A stretch of DNA of 64,000 bases from an uncultured Flavobacteriaceae bacterium (lineage in GTDB: Bacteria; Bacteroidota; Bacteroidia; Flavobacteriales; Flavobacteriaceae): NCBI GenBank assembly GCA_943787295.1, contig CALSLW010000001.1:62001-126000 (forward strand), given 5' to 3'. The notes under the pieces were generated by a model. It worked only from the letters and a program-made list of their open reading frames with translations, ran no database searches and was not told where the DNA came from. The first letter of the stretch is position 1. The number at the start of each line of letters is the position of its first letter. The position numbers were made by a program, and so were the translations under genes. This document shows, piece by piece, positions 7,456-14,103 of this stretch.

Positions 7456-7702
7456 CTATCATTCTTTCTATTTTAGTTTCACTCTGATTTACTAACCATT
7501 TGATTGAATCAGGTGCTTTCATCTGCTTAACGCTAATACTCTCCTTTCTTGGTACTGAATGTCCGATTACCGTCTTTAGGTAAACTATCTTTTCAGCATT
7601 GGAGAGTAAATCAATGTCAATTGAATCTATAAGGTCATTGCACAAGGCATCAATCTTCTCCTGCGCTTGTTCCGTTAGTTCCTTTTTGTTTCTTATTACC
7701 AT
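7400..7702 (-). CDS. Hypothetical 100-aa helical protein
   Basis: Mostly helical, charged product beginning 'MVIRNKKELTEQAQEKIDAL'. Its ATG lies within the stop of the 50-aa gene upstream (ATGGTAA overlap, 7 bases), so it is probably translated by re-initiation. No family recognised; the small size, charge and coupling suggest a regulatory or accessory island protein. Confidence 0.6.
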   Translation of the reverse strand: MVIRNKKELTEQAQEKIDALCNDLIDSIDIDLLSNAEKIVYLKTVIGHSVPRKESISVKQMKAPDSIKWLVNQSETKIERMIDGKYRHLTDTGVVSNAGE

Positions 7703-7848
7703 TGGTTAAAGGTTAAAGAGTATTCGTCATCAACTACTGTCTTGATTAAAGACTGTAAAACAACATCTGCTCTAGTCTTTGTCTTTAAACCCATTCTTTT
7801 TCTAATGGTTTCTATATCGGTCTTAGTAAGTTCTATTTCTACTTTCAT
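7696..7848 (-). CDS. 50-aa ribbon-helix-helix-like protein (candidate)
   Basis: ATG at 7848, TAA at 7698-7696. The product opens with an alternating strand 'MKVEIELTKTDIETIRKRMG' and continues with a helix-rich stretch containing 'TRADVVLQSLIKTVV'. Strand-helix-helix at this size matches ribbon-helix-helix DNA-binding proteins, which are often antitoxins or element regulators. It overlaps the next gene by 7 bases. The fold is inferred from pattern only. Confidence 0.5.
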   Translation of the reverse strand: MKVEIELTKTDIETIRKRMGLKTKTRADVVLQSLIKTVVDDEYSLTFNQW

Positions 7849-7932
7849 TTATAAAAAGGGATTAAGAGGCAGGAGAACACAAAAGAAATTCTGAAACCAA
7901 AAAACCTGCCCCCATCCCACGATAAAGCAACA

Positions 7933-8019
7933 TTATTCTTCACTAACCTCAACACTTTCTCCAAACCACGTTGAGTTATAAACTGCTCCAAAACCGTTAT
8001 CACTTACTTTTACTATCAT
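7933..8019 (-). CDS. Hypothetical 28-aa protein (candidate)
   Basis: MicroORF coupled to the upstream 180-aa gene through a classic ATGA overlap (start 8019, upstream stop 8018-8016). Product reads 'MIVKVSDNGFGAVYN' and ends in an acidic tail. Stop at 7935-7933. The coupling is the main support; 28 aa is short enough to arise by chance. Confidence 0.35.
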   Translation of the reverse strand: MIVKVSDNGFGAVYNSTWFGESVEVSEE

Positions 8020-8558
8020 CTGTAGTCTTGTGTAAATAGGTAAGGGTTTGGTACTAACTTCATTGCACGTACATCAAGAACGATTCTGTTCCCTGTGATG
8101 TTTGGTAGCTGTGCAACATTGATATTGGTGTTACCCTCTGCTCTAATGTTGTTAAATGCTTCTGCAATCGCTAAATACCAACTGTATTCGTTTGCCTTCT
8201 CCGCAGGTATCTTAACCGTATAGGTGTCTTTATCCGTTGATGGTTTACTTATTGCCTTTAGGTCTCTAAATGCGCCTTCAATGGTTCCCTTGTCTTTGCC
8301 ATCCATTATATAAAGCTGCTCGATGCTTAGTTTGGATAGTTCAGGATACTTGTCTCTTAAATCCTGTTCAAAGGCTTCTAGGGTTTCAAAATCACTTCCT
8401 GTGATTCGTTTAGTATCCTCGTGTTGTTCTTGCCAAAGTTTCACCTGCTGCACGGCTTCTGCGTGTGCTAATTCATCGAACCACTCGAACGCTTTTTCAG
8501 GGTTTAAATACTTCTTTGGTCTGCCTTTTGGTGCTTTTGGTTTTGCTTTTAGTTCCAT
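8016..8558 (-). CDS. Hypothetical 180-aa island protein
   Basis: Largely helical, charged protein. The N-terminal 'KAPKGRPKKYL' resembles an AT-hook or basic DNA-binding tail, seen in some phage small-terminase and recombination proteins. Residues 30-100 are rich in Glu, Lys and Leu; the C-terminal part has 'NTNINVAQLPNITGN'. No family recognised. Start ATG at 8558 has a plain context; the 28-aa microORF overlaps its stop. Confidence 0.7.
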   Translation of the reverse strand: MELKAKPKAPKGRPKKYLNPEKAFEWFDELAHAEAVQQVKLWQEQHEDTKRITGSDFETLEAFEQDLRDKYPELSKLSIEQLYIMDGKDKGTIEGAFRDLKAISKPSTDKDTYTVKIPAEKANEYSWYLAIAEAFNNIRAEGNTNINVAQLPNITGNRIVLDVRAMKLVPNPYLFTQDYR

Positions 8559-8563
8559 TATTT

Positions 8564-8641
8564 TTATTTTAAGATTAATATCATCGTTGCTAACATCGCC
8601 GCTAACATCGTATAGTAAAGGATGAGATATTTATTTTTCAT
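8564..8641 (-). CDS. 25-aa hydrophobic membrane peptide (candidate toxin-like)
   Basis: ATG at 8641, TAA at 8566-8564. The peptide has a short basic start (MKNK), then an uninterrupted hydrophobic stretch (YLILYYTMLAAMLATMILIL) and a terminal Lys, enough for one membrane helix. Size and profile recall type I toxin peptides. Its leader would run through the tract that encodes a candidate RNA on the opposite strand (8682-8753). AT-rich DNA often yields such frames by chance, so this is tentative. Confidence 0.3.
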   Translation of the reverse strand: MKNKYLILYYTMLAAMLATMILILK

Positions 8642-8681
8642 TTATTACTTCTAATTTGAAAGTAATTTTATATATTTGAGT

Positions 8682-8753
8682 AACCATATATCAACACACT
8701 TATGTGTTCTGTGTTGAGATAGAATCAAACCGTCTTTTTAGGCGGTTTTTTTT
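8682..8753 (+). ncRNA. Candidate small RNA with terminator
   Basis: A -7 box TATATTTG (8671-8678) is followed by a self-complementary tract and a terminator. The first hairpin is TCAACACA/TGTGTTGA (8691-8698 with 8710-8717). The second is AACCGTC/GGCGGTT (8728-8734 with 8741-8747) followed by eight T. No -33 TTTG at the right distance was seen. No convincing reading frame lies inside, so a roughly 70-base RNA is the simplest reading. It lies opposite the expected leader of the 25-aa hydrophobic peptide. Confidence 0.45.
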
Positions 8754-8757
8754 ATTA

Positions 8758-8802
8758 TGTAACTTATGTTACACAAGAATCCATTATACAGCCGTATATT
8801 TG
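8758..8802 (+). promoter_or_regulatory. Promoter with palindrome in the -33 region
   Basis: Palindrome TGTAAC-TTAT-GTTACA (8758-8773) lies where the -33 element would be, upstream of a perfect -7 box TATATTTG (8795-8802). No TTTG is present, so the palindrome may bind an activator or repressor. The transcript would start near 8806. Confidence 0.45.
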
Positions 8803-8805
8803 CAA

Positions 8806-8872
8806 TATCAATTCTACACAAATGAATTGGTTTATGGTTAGAAGCATCACTCTTAACAAGTGGTGCTTTTTT
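8806..8872 (+). ncRNA. Second candidate small RNA, or leader peptide transcript
   Basis: Short transcript predicted from the TATATTTG at 8795-8802 to a terminator hairpin AGCATCAC/GTGGTGCT (8843-8850 with 8860-8867; one G-U pair) followed by six T. A possible start codon at 8822 would encode a peptide running through the terminator, so translation is doubtful. It ends exactly at the 3' end of the convergent gene at 8871. Confidence 0.4.
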
Positions 8873-9092
8873 AATTCCCTAAAATCTTATAAATTCTTTC
8901 AAGTCTTTCTCCTGCTTTTAGGTTCTTGTTGTTTAAGATGGAAAGCATCATCGTCTTTTTTGTTTGTGCTGATGTTTCTGTTTTTACCACTTGCTTTGGG
9001 CTTGGATAAACCTTCTTAATTCTTGAACGTACGGGTTTGTTAAAGGAGTTGATTTGCTCTAGTATTTTTTTCTCTTTGTCGTTGAATTGCAT
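8871..9092 (-). CDS. Hypothetical 73-aa basic protein
   Basis: Very basic, helical product (starts 'MQFNDKEKKILEQINSF', then several Lys/Arg-rich turns, ends 'ERLERIYKILGN'). It follows the ribbon-helix-helix gene by about 50 bases and is probably in the same transcript. Charge suggests nucleic-acid binding. No family recognised. Confidence 0.6.
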   Translation of the reverse strand: MQFNDKEKKILEQINSFNKPVRSRIKKVYPSPKQVVKTETSAQTKKTMMLSILNNKNLKAGERLERIYKILGN

Positions 9093-9142
9093 TGTTTAAT
9101 AATTTATATAGGTTAAGTCCTCTTTTGATTTGTCTTTGGTTT

Positions 9143-9319
9143 CTACTCTGTGGTAACTTCATCTTTATTTGTTTTGATAAGTCTTGCAGCTTTTGCCATA
9201 CTGTATCTAGCGAAACCTGATACGGTTAAACCATTCTCTGCTGATACTTCTTTGTACTTTTTTACTTCCGCATCAGTAAGTCTTATTTGGATGTGTTTTG
9301 TTCTGTTTAGTCCTTTCAA
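9143..9319 (-). CDS. Ribbon-helix-helix protein (58 aa, TTG start)
   Basis: The strand 'KHIQIRLTDAEVKKYKE' followed by two helices ('AENGLTVSGFARYSMAKAA') is a good match to small ribbon-helix-helix DNA-binding proteins of plasmids, phages and toxin-antitoxin modules, including MobC-like accessory factors. There is no ATG; the frame is open only back to a stop two codons before the TTG at 9319, so either TTG is used or the 5' end was lost at the junction with the truncated surface-protein gene, which lies exactly here. Likely first gene of the minus-strand run and a candidate regulator of it. Confidence 0.55.
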   Translation of the reverse strand: MKGLNRTKHIQIRLTDAEVKKYKEVSAENGLTVSGFARYSMAKAARLIKTNKDEVTTE

Positions 9320-9321
9320 TT

Positions 9322-9828
9322 TTTAATCAAAGCTTATCAACTTGGGACGTTTCTAGTGTAACTAACATGGACGATATGTTTAATACAGCAGCAACATTTA
9401 ATCAAGATTTATCAGGTTGGTGTGTTAATAATATTACTTCTGATCCCTTAAATTTTTCAACAAATTCCGCCCTTACAAACCAAAACAAACCTATTTGGGG
9501 AACATGTCCTAATTATAATATAAACGTTACTGCATCTTCTAATTCTGATTATTCCCTTTCAGGTTCTGACAGAAACGGAACAGTAACAGGAAACGACCCA
9601 TCAATTACTATCAATGTTGGCGATGAGATTAACTTTATTGTAGATGCAGCTAGTCATCCATTCTATATTAAAACAGTCCAAGGCACAGGAACAGACAACT
9701 TAGCTAGCAATGTAAATAACAATGGGGCATCATCTGGAGTAGTTAATTGGACACCAACAACTGCAGGCACTTATTATTATCAATGTTCAGTTCACAATGG
9801 AATGTATGGAACAATTACAGTTCAATAG
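9322..9828 (+). pseudogene. 5'-truncated BspA-type surface protein with C-terminal cupredoxin domain
   Basis: The frame opens inside a BspA/DUF285 repeat ('FNQSLSTWDVSSVTNMDDMF' then 'FNQDLSGWCVNNI'), so the 5' part with the signal peptide and earlier repeats is missing. After a linker, residues of about the last 100 form a plastocyanin-like domain: 'GDEINFIV', 'SHPFYI' (first copper-ligand histidine) and 'CSVHNGMYG' (Cys, His, Met ligands in type 1 copper spacing). Such repeats and domains occur in secreted proteins of marine bacteria and in virus-associated genes. The junction at about 9320 coincides with the start of the minus-strand island genes. Its 3' end overlaps the recombinase stub by 14 bases. 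Confidence 0.7.
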
Positions 9829-10027
9829 AAGGTATATCCTCTTCAGTTAACTCAGGCACTTCTAATCCTCCTAGATAGGTTAAGCTTACTTTGATTGAAG
9901 AGTGCCCCATAGCAGATTGAAGTTTAGTTATTAAACCAGTACGTTTGAACAAGTCTATTGTTCCTGTATGCCTAAATGAATTAAGAGTAACACCATCTAG
10001 ATAAACTAAGTTTTCTTTTGTTAATCT
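9815..10027 (-). pseudogene. Tyrosine recombinase/integrase, C-terminal remnant
   Basis: About 70 codons on the minus strand encode the end of a phage-type integrase catalytic domain. 'LNSFRHTGTIDL' matches the box II arginine motif (normally H-x-L-R-H-T), 'AMGHSSIKVSLTYLG' supplies the later histidine and the nucleophilic tyrosine, and the tail is acidic. Upstream the frame is closed by a TGA at about 10028-10030, so the N-terminal two thirds are gone. It is therefore inactive. Its position far from tRNA-His shows that the island has been rearranged or is composite. Confidence 0.75.
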
Positions 10028-10154
10028 TCAGTTTTATTAATAATATGATAATGAGATATCTAAACTTAATTTCTTAATTATATAAAGTTTTTAGTTTTAA
10101 GAGGGAGTAATGAATTTATAACAATTACTTTCGTACTAAATTAAAACATATATA

Positions 10155-10346
10155 ATGAGTACAGGAACAGTGAAATTTTTTAATGATGCCAAAGGTTTTG
10201 GCTTTATAACACCCGATTCAGGAGAAAAAGATGTATTCGTACATTCTAATAATTTAGTTGATAACATTACTGAAGGAGACAAAGTAAGTTATGACACAGA
10301 ATCAACCGCGAAAGGACCAAGCGCCATTAATGTTAGAGTTGAATAA
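10155..10346 (+). CDS. Cold shock protein CspA family
   Basis: Single OB-fold nucleic-acid-binding protein of 63 aa with both RNA-binding motifs: 'KGFGFI' (RNP1, about residues 13-18) and 'DVFVHS' (RNP2, about 26-31). Acts as an RNA chaperone for mRNA in the cytoplasm. A likely promoter is TACTTTCG at 10126-10133, which is one base off the TAnnTTTG consensus, giving a leader of about 20 bases. A terminator follows at 10374. It forms the right border of the accessory island. Confidence 0.95.
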   Translation: MSTGTVKFFNDAKGFGFITPDSGEKDVFVHSNNLVDNITEGDKVSYDTESTAKGPSAINVRVE

Positions 10347-10373
10347 ACTTTTTTAACATTTTATATCAACAAG

Positions 10374-10402
10374 CCTCTTGGATAATCCTAAGAGGTTTTT
10401 TT
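10374..10402 (+). terminator. Terminator after cold shock gene
   Basis: Stem CCTCTT-GGA / TCC-(T)-AAGAGG with loop TAA followed by seven T. Confidence 0.8.
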
Positions 10403-10508
10403 ATTTACTCCATTAATTGATTAAAACTTGCGCATGCTTGTTTAACCATAGGATTGACTATAATTTTCAAAGAAGATGGGGGCCTATAAAGTTTCAGAAA
10501 AGATATTT

Positions 10509-10530
10509 CTAGACTACAATGTCAGTCTAG
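10509..10530. repeat. Inverted repeat of unknown role
   Basis: CTAGACT-(8 bases)-AGTCTAG, perfect arms, in the gap between the cspA terminator and the minus-strand microprotein gene. No T run on either side, so it is not an obvious terminator. The rest of 10403-10573 shows nothing else. Confidence 0.4.
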
Positions 10531-10573
10531 TTAGGAAATCACCCTTGGTTCTCCTAATATACTTGACAAAAGT

Positions 10574-10720
10574 TTATTGTTTAAAAACCCTTATCAAGTA
10601 GTAAATGCCGAGTAAAGATAGGCCAGTAATTAGTAGAGGCCCTGCACCTTGCCATGACATTATCTTAAAGAGGCAACCGAAAATCCCAATTGAAAATCCT
10701 AAGTGCTTAATTCTTTCCAT
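10574..10720 (-). CDS. 48-aa two-helix membrane microprotein
   Basis: ATG at 10720, TAA at 10576-10574. Two hydrophobic segments ('HLGFSIGIFGCLFKIM' and 'GPLLITGLSLLGIYYLI') separated by 'SWQGA', with basic ends, give a hairpin membrane protein. The F-K-I-x-x-W-x-G-A pattern resembles the first hairpin of GldL-like and related small Bacteroidota membrane proteins, though it lacks any further domain. A TATTTTTG box on the minus strand (10775-10768) fits as its promoter. Function unknown. Confidence 0.6.
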   Translation of the reverse strand: MERIKHLGFSIGIFGCLFKIMSWQGAGPLLITGLSLLGIYYLIRVFKQ

Positions 10721-10848
10721 TTAAACTGTCGTTTTATTTGATGTTTTTTGCGGTGCTATTTAGTCTTCAAAAATAAAAAAAAAGTTCTATTTAATAGACT
10801 ATATTGCAGGATCACAAATATCTGTTCCCTAATCATAAAATGTTTTTG

Positions 10849-11340
10849 ATGAAAAAAAGTATTGTTATTGTCTTGTTAATGTTTGGTCATTTTGGGTTAG
10901 CTCAAGATATCACAACTTATTATTTGATTCGGCACGCAGAAAAAGAGCGAACAAATCCGTCTAATCGAGATCCACATCTCACTGCCATAGGACAAGAACG
11001 AGCAGAGAACTGGCAAAAAATATTTAAAGAAGTTTCTTTTGATATGATCTATTCAACCCCATATCATCGCACAAGAGAAACGGCTCAACCTACAGCTACT
11101 GCAAAAGAATTAACAGTTGAAATGTATGACCCACGGGATTTGTACAACGCTTCTTTTAGAGAGAAGAATGTAGGCAAAACGGTTTTGGTTGTTGGGCACA
11201 GTAATACTACACCTGCACTAGCAAATAAGATCTTAGGCAGAGAAGAGTTTCCGCAAATTGATGATCGTACAAATGGAAATTTATACATTCTACTAGTCAC
11301 TTCTCAAGGAGTATCAAGTCAATTGCTTTCTATCGAATAA
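10849..11340 (+). CDS. Histidine phosphatase family protein (exported)
   Basis: Phosphoglycerate-mutase-like phosphatase. A signal peptide (MKKSIVIVLLMFGHFGLAQ) sends it to the periplasm. Catalytic motifs are 'YYLIRHAEK' with the phosphorylated histidine, 'YSTPYHRTRETAQP' with a second arginine, and 'VLVVGHSNTTP' with the second histidine. Size (163 aa) is that of SixA-like minimal members. Earlier in-frame starts at 10804 (TTG) and 10840 (ATG) would only add residues before the signal peptide. The next gene starts 11 bases after its stop. Substrate unknown. Confidence 0.85.
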   Translation: MKKSIVIVLLMFGHFGLAQDITTYYLIRHAEKERTNPSNRDPHLTAIGQERAENWQKIFKEVSFDMIYSTPYHRTRETAQPTATAKELTVEMYDPRDLYNASFREKNVGKTVLVVGHSNTTPALANKILGREEFPQIDDRTNGNLYILLVTSQGVSSQLLSIE

Positions 11341-11351
11341 GGGGTGAAACT

Positions 11352-12287
11352 ATGAAAATTATGAAAAAAGTCTTTCAGCGAAGTTGTGTTTATTTCCCTT
11401 TTGTAATGGGTATTCTTCTTTTAACCCTTTATTCCCCATGGCAAGAATTCTTATGGTGGAATATCATAGTCCAGTTTTTGATTTTTGTCTGTTTTGCCTG
11501 TATTCCAGCCTATTTAACACAAAGAATGTCTTATGTTGATATCGCATGGCCATGGGGCTTAGTAGCCATAGGCCTACTTGTTTTGATTTTTGGCGAAGGC
11601 TACTGGTTGAGAAAAAGTATTGTGGCTGGAATGTATTTATTCTCGGGTTTAAGAATGGGAGTTGGCGCTTTAATTCTATGGAAGAAAGGACATCTAAATC
11701 AAGAATTACCCCGATATCAATTTCAACGAAAGCGATGGAAGAAAATGGGTTTCACCAATGACGCTTTTTCGATTCAATATGAAATTATGATACAAGGTTT
11801 AGCAAATATGAGTTTTTTGTCGCTTCCCGCTTTATTGCATTTTAACAATACCGCTACAAGTTTTAACGCCTTAGAAATAATTGGTTTTGTGTTATACCTG
11901 CTTTTTGTTTCCTTAGAACATTTGGCTGATATGCAAAAGCAAAAGTTTTTACGTCAGGCGAGGAAGGAAAATAAAAAGCGACAGGTATGTAAGATAGGGC
12001 TTTGGCGATATAGTCGCCATCCCAATTATTTCTTTGAGTGGATGGTATGGAATGCGATGCTTCTTTCTACGCTAGTTGTTTTATATCAGTCCTATTTACA
12101 CCAAGGAGGATTATACTGGATTGGGGTAGGGGTTGCACTGTTGTACACCTCTAGGCTTATGTATACTACTTTAGTTTACTATACCGGGGTGATTCCATCG
12201 GAATACTATTCTATGCAAAAGCGACCAGATTATAAGGCATACCAAAACCAAACAGCAATGTTTTTACCTTCTCTTCCTAAAGACTGA
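11352..12287 (+). CDS. DUF1295 family membrane protein (steroid 5-alpha-reductase-like)
   Basis: Integral membrane protein with about seven hydrophobic helices. Residues 55-60 carry 'SYVDIAWPWG' and the C-terminal third has 'GLWRYSRHPNYFFEW' (about residues 217-231), the signature of the DUF1295 / isoprenylcysteine-methyltransferase-like reductases. NADPH-dependent reduction of a lipid double bond is the likely chemistry by family; the substrate is not known. The two close ATGs (11352 and 11361) cannot be told apart. Probably co-transcribed with the phosphatase gene. Confidence 0.85.
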   Translation: MKIMKKVFQRSCVYFPFVMGILLLTLYSPWQEFLWWNIIVQFLIFVCFACIPAYLTQRMSYVDIAWPWGLVAIGLLVLIFGEGYWLRKSIVAGMYLFSGLRMGVGALILWKKGHLNQELPRYQFQRKRWKKMGFTNDAFSIQYEIMIQGLANMSFLSLPALLHFNNTATSFNALEIIGFVLYLLFVSLEHLADMQKQKFLRQARKENKKRQVCKIGLWRYSRHPNYFFEWMVWNAMLLSTLVVLYQSYLHQGGLYWIGVGVALLYTSRLMYTTLVYYTGVIPSEYYSMQKRPDYKAYQNQTAMFLPSLPKD

Positions 12288-12328
12288 TTTTTTTTGTAGC
12301 TTTAGACGTAACCATAAATCAATTTAAC

Positions 12329-12826
12329 ATGAAAAATTTAATAAGCAGTTTGTTGTGTCTTTTTTTAACAGCAGTTTCTTTTGCAAATGACACAGAGACA
12401 GAATTTGAAAAACTCAAGTCTTTAGAAGGTAAATGGATGGGAATGCTCGAAAGAACAGATGGAACATCTGATTTTTTAAACGTTGAATACAGTATTACCT
12501 CAAATGGAAGTGCCTTACTCGAGGAAAGTAATACAGGAGGCATTGAAATGTTGAGCATATTCAATGCCCAAAACAATCAAGTGTTAGTTACCCATTATTG
12601 CGGTTTGCAAAACAAGCCAGTGGCTGTTTTAAAAAGTGAGCAGAATGGAACGTTTTATTTCACCACTGATCAAGATATGAGCGGTTTAGATAGCTCGAAA
12701 GAAGCTTTTGTAGGCTACTGGAAACTTGCACTTGTAGATGGTGAAACATTACAGTATGAGTACAATGTTATTGGCCCAAAAGGCGAAGTTTTTACTGCCA
12801 AAGCAGAATTGAAACGGGTAGGATAA
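12329..12826 (+). CDS. Hypothetical secreted protein, lipocalin/DUF1579-like
   Basis: 165 aa with signal peptide (MKNLISSLLCLFLTAVSFA). The mature part starts 'EFEKLKSLEGKWMGMLER', followed by many short strands and 'VGYWKLALVDGETLQYEY', which fits a small beta-barrel that binds hydrophobic ligands, as in DUF1579-type proteins. No catalytic motif seen. The leader GTAACCATAAATCAAT upstream is nearly identical to that before the gene at 43670, suggesting a common promoter and 5' end. A bidirectional terminator follows. Confidence 0.7.
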   Translation: MKNLISSLLCLFLTAVSFANDTETEFEKLKSLEGKWMGMLERTDGTSDFLNVEYSITSNGSALLEESNTGGIEMLSIFNAQNNQVLVTHYCGLQNKPVAVLKSEQNGTFYFTTDQDMSGLDSSKEAFVGYWKLALVDGETLQYEYNVIGPKGEVFTAKAELKRVG

Positions 12827-12844
12827 TTATCTTACAGTAACAAA

Positions 12845-12871
12845 AAAGAGGTCGTTTATGACCTCTTTTTT
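12845..12871. terminator. Bidirectional terminator
   Basis: Nine-base-pair stem AAAGAGGTC/GACCTCTTT with loop GTTTAT; T runs on both strands. It serves the convergent genes ending at 12826 and 12888. Confidence 0.85.
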
Positions 12872-12887
12872 TATGGATTTAAATGGA

Positions 12888-13319
12888 TTAATTGTCATAG
12901 GCTCCTTCTGGTGCCGGTGCCCACATGCCAAGAATAAACATCACTGCGATGAGTCCCCAAAAAATCATAGTTGGAACATCTGGCGAATTGGCGACATAGG
13001 GTGAAGTAGGACTACCCATAAATTCTATCCAGTTTTCACTAGCTGCTGAAATTTCTACCCCTTTAGCTTTTAGCTCATTTAAGCGAAAAGCCATGTCATT
13101 TTGGGTGCCTAAAAGAAAGGAACCGACCGTCCATCCAAAGTTGACAGTCATCAGTCCAAAAATAGTGGTCAAGGCTTTTCCGTAAACAGGCATATTGACC
13201 TCTCTTGCTCTTCTAATGAGATAAAAATTCAAGCATACTAGAATAGTAACGACTAGAAGATAGACCGCATTCTGCTGAAAAGAGCTCTGTGCATTTTGTA
13301 AAATTTCAAATTCATTCAT
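12888..13319 (-). CDS. Hypothetical inner-membrane protein (143 aa)
   Basis: Three hydrophobic segments are visible: about residues 18-36, 47-69 and 118-134. The loop between the second and third is charged and contains 'AASENWIEFMGSPTSPY'. The N-terminus is likely cytoplasmic because 'RRAREVNM' follows the first helix. No family name recognised and no metal or catalytic motif. It stands alone between two terminators. Confidence 0.7.
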   Translation of the reverse strand: MNEFEILQNAQSSFQQNAVYLLVVTILVCLNFYLIRRAREVNMPVYGKALTTIFGLMTVNFGWTVGSFLLGTQNDMAFRLNELKAKGVEISAASENWIEFMGSPTSPYVANSPDVPTMIFWGLIAVMFILGMWAPAPEGAYDN

Positions 13320-13370
13320 ATTAAATTAGTTTATGGTTACATTTCTAAGTTACTATAAATGTAGGAAATA

Positions 13371-13395
13371 AAAAAACCCCTGGGCTGCCAGAGGA
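13371..13395 (-). terminator. Terminator of the barrel gene at 13421
   Basis: On the minus strand, stem CCTCTGG/CCAGGGG (one G-U) followed by seven T. Confidence 0.75.
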
Positions 13396-13420
13396 TTCAA
13401 ATGCATTTAATTTTCTACGA

Positions 13421-14071
13421 TTAGAAGGAAATTCCAAAGCCAAAGTTACCCACTAATAGGCCATTAGTTCCTAAACCAGGAATGGTAGGAGTTTCAAAAG
13501 TATCGGTGTCTGTTTGACTACCACCAATTTCTGTCAAAGTAACGGTGATTTCGTCTGGGACATCACTCGTGAAACCGTATCCAACTTCAAAACGGAAATA
13601 AAATCTTCCCTCGGTCTTGATTCCAAATTTCAGATTGGTTGATTTAATGTCTAAATCAGTAGTTCCTTTTCCTCGTCCACCTCCATCTAGATTTTCATAA
13701 AAAGTCAAGTCGGCAGATAAGTTTCCAAAACCAATACCAGCATAAGCTCCTTTTCCTTTGTTACCAAAATAGATGTTGGTTCCAAATTCGCTGTAGCTTA
13801 AACCAATCTCAGTCTCTGCATCATTTACATTAAAGCCGCTAAAGTCTGCAAAGAGCGCAACGCGATTGTCTATAAGCGGTGTAACTCCTTCTAAGGAGAC
13901 TCCGGCAATATTAGGCACCCCAATTTTAAGTCCTACAGAAAAGCGTTTTATGTTTGTTCCTAAAGAATCGATTGTTTCTTCTTGCTGTTCTGTTACTTCT
14001 TTCGGTTCGATTTCTTGTGCATAGGCTATCGTAGCAAATACTATAAAAATTGTTAACAATAATTTTTTCAT
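13421..14071 (-). CDS. Hypothetical outer-membrane beta-barrel-like protein
   Basis: Signal peptide MKKLLLTIFIVFATIAYAQ, then an acidic linker (EPKEVTEQQEE), then alternating strands rich in Gly, aromatic and Thr residues ('NIYFGNKGKGAYAGIGFG', 'FYFRFEVGYGF'). It ends 'LVGNFGFGISF', a terminal aromatic typical of outer-membrane barrels. 216 aa would suit 8 to 10 strands. The ligand or partner is unknown. Confidence 0.75.
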   Translation of the reverse strand: MKKLLLTIFIVFATIAYAQEIEPKEVTEQQEETIDSLGTNIKRFSVGLKIGVPNIAGVSLEGVTPLIDNRVALFADFSGFNVNDAETEIGLSYSEFGTNIYFGNKGKGAYAGIGFGNLSADLTFYENLDGGGRGKGTTDLDIKSTNLKFGIKTEGRFYFRFEVGYGFTSDVPDEITVTLTEIGGSQTDTDTFETPTIPGLGTNGLLVGNFGFGISF

Positions 14072-14103
14072 GATGTGGATATAAATAATATAATCGATTT
14101 TAA

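Larger units (their letters stand above)
6238..10029. mobile_element. Degenerate accessory island downstream of tRNA-His
   Basis: The tract between the tRNA-His terminator and the cspA promoter differs from its surroundings. It has a chain of very small overlapping minus-strand genes without recognisable housekeeping function, a truncated surface-protein gene, and the C-terminal stub of a tyrosine recombinase at the far end. Elements of this kind often insert at the 3' end of tRNA genes. I found no obvious second copy of the tRNA 3' end near 10.03 kb, so intact attachment sites are not shown, and the recombinase is broken; the element is probably immobile now. The left end carries a direct repeat GGGGTAAC (6238 and 6250). 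Boundaries are estimates. Confidence 0.6.

Noticed and set aside
8822-9019. 65-codon plus-strand frame starting at an ATG behind a promoter
   Set aside because: It reads through a Rho-independent terminator and then is antisense to the 73-aa minus-strand gene; more likely an RNA with a terminator.
6180-10154. Direct repeat of the tRNA-His 3' end as an attachment site
   Set aside because: Looked for CTTCCACC and neighbouring bases up to cspA; none found, so no att pair is claimed.
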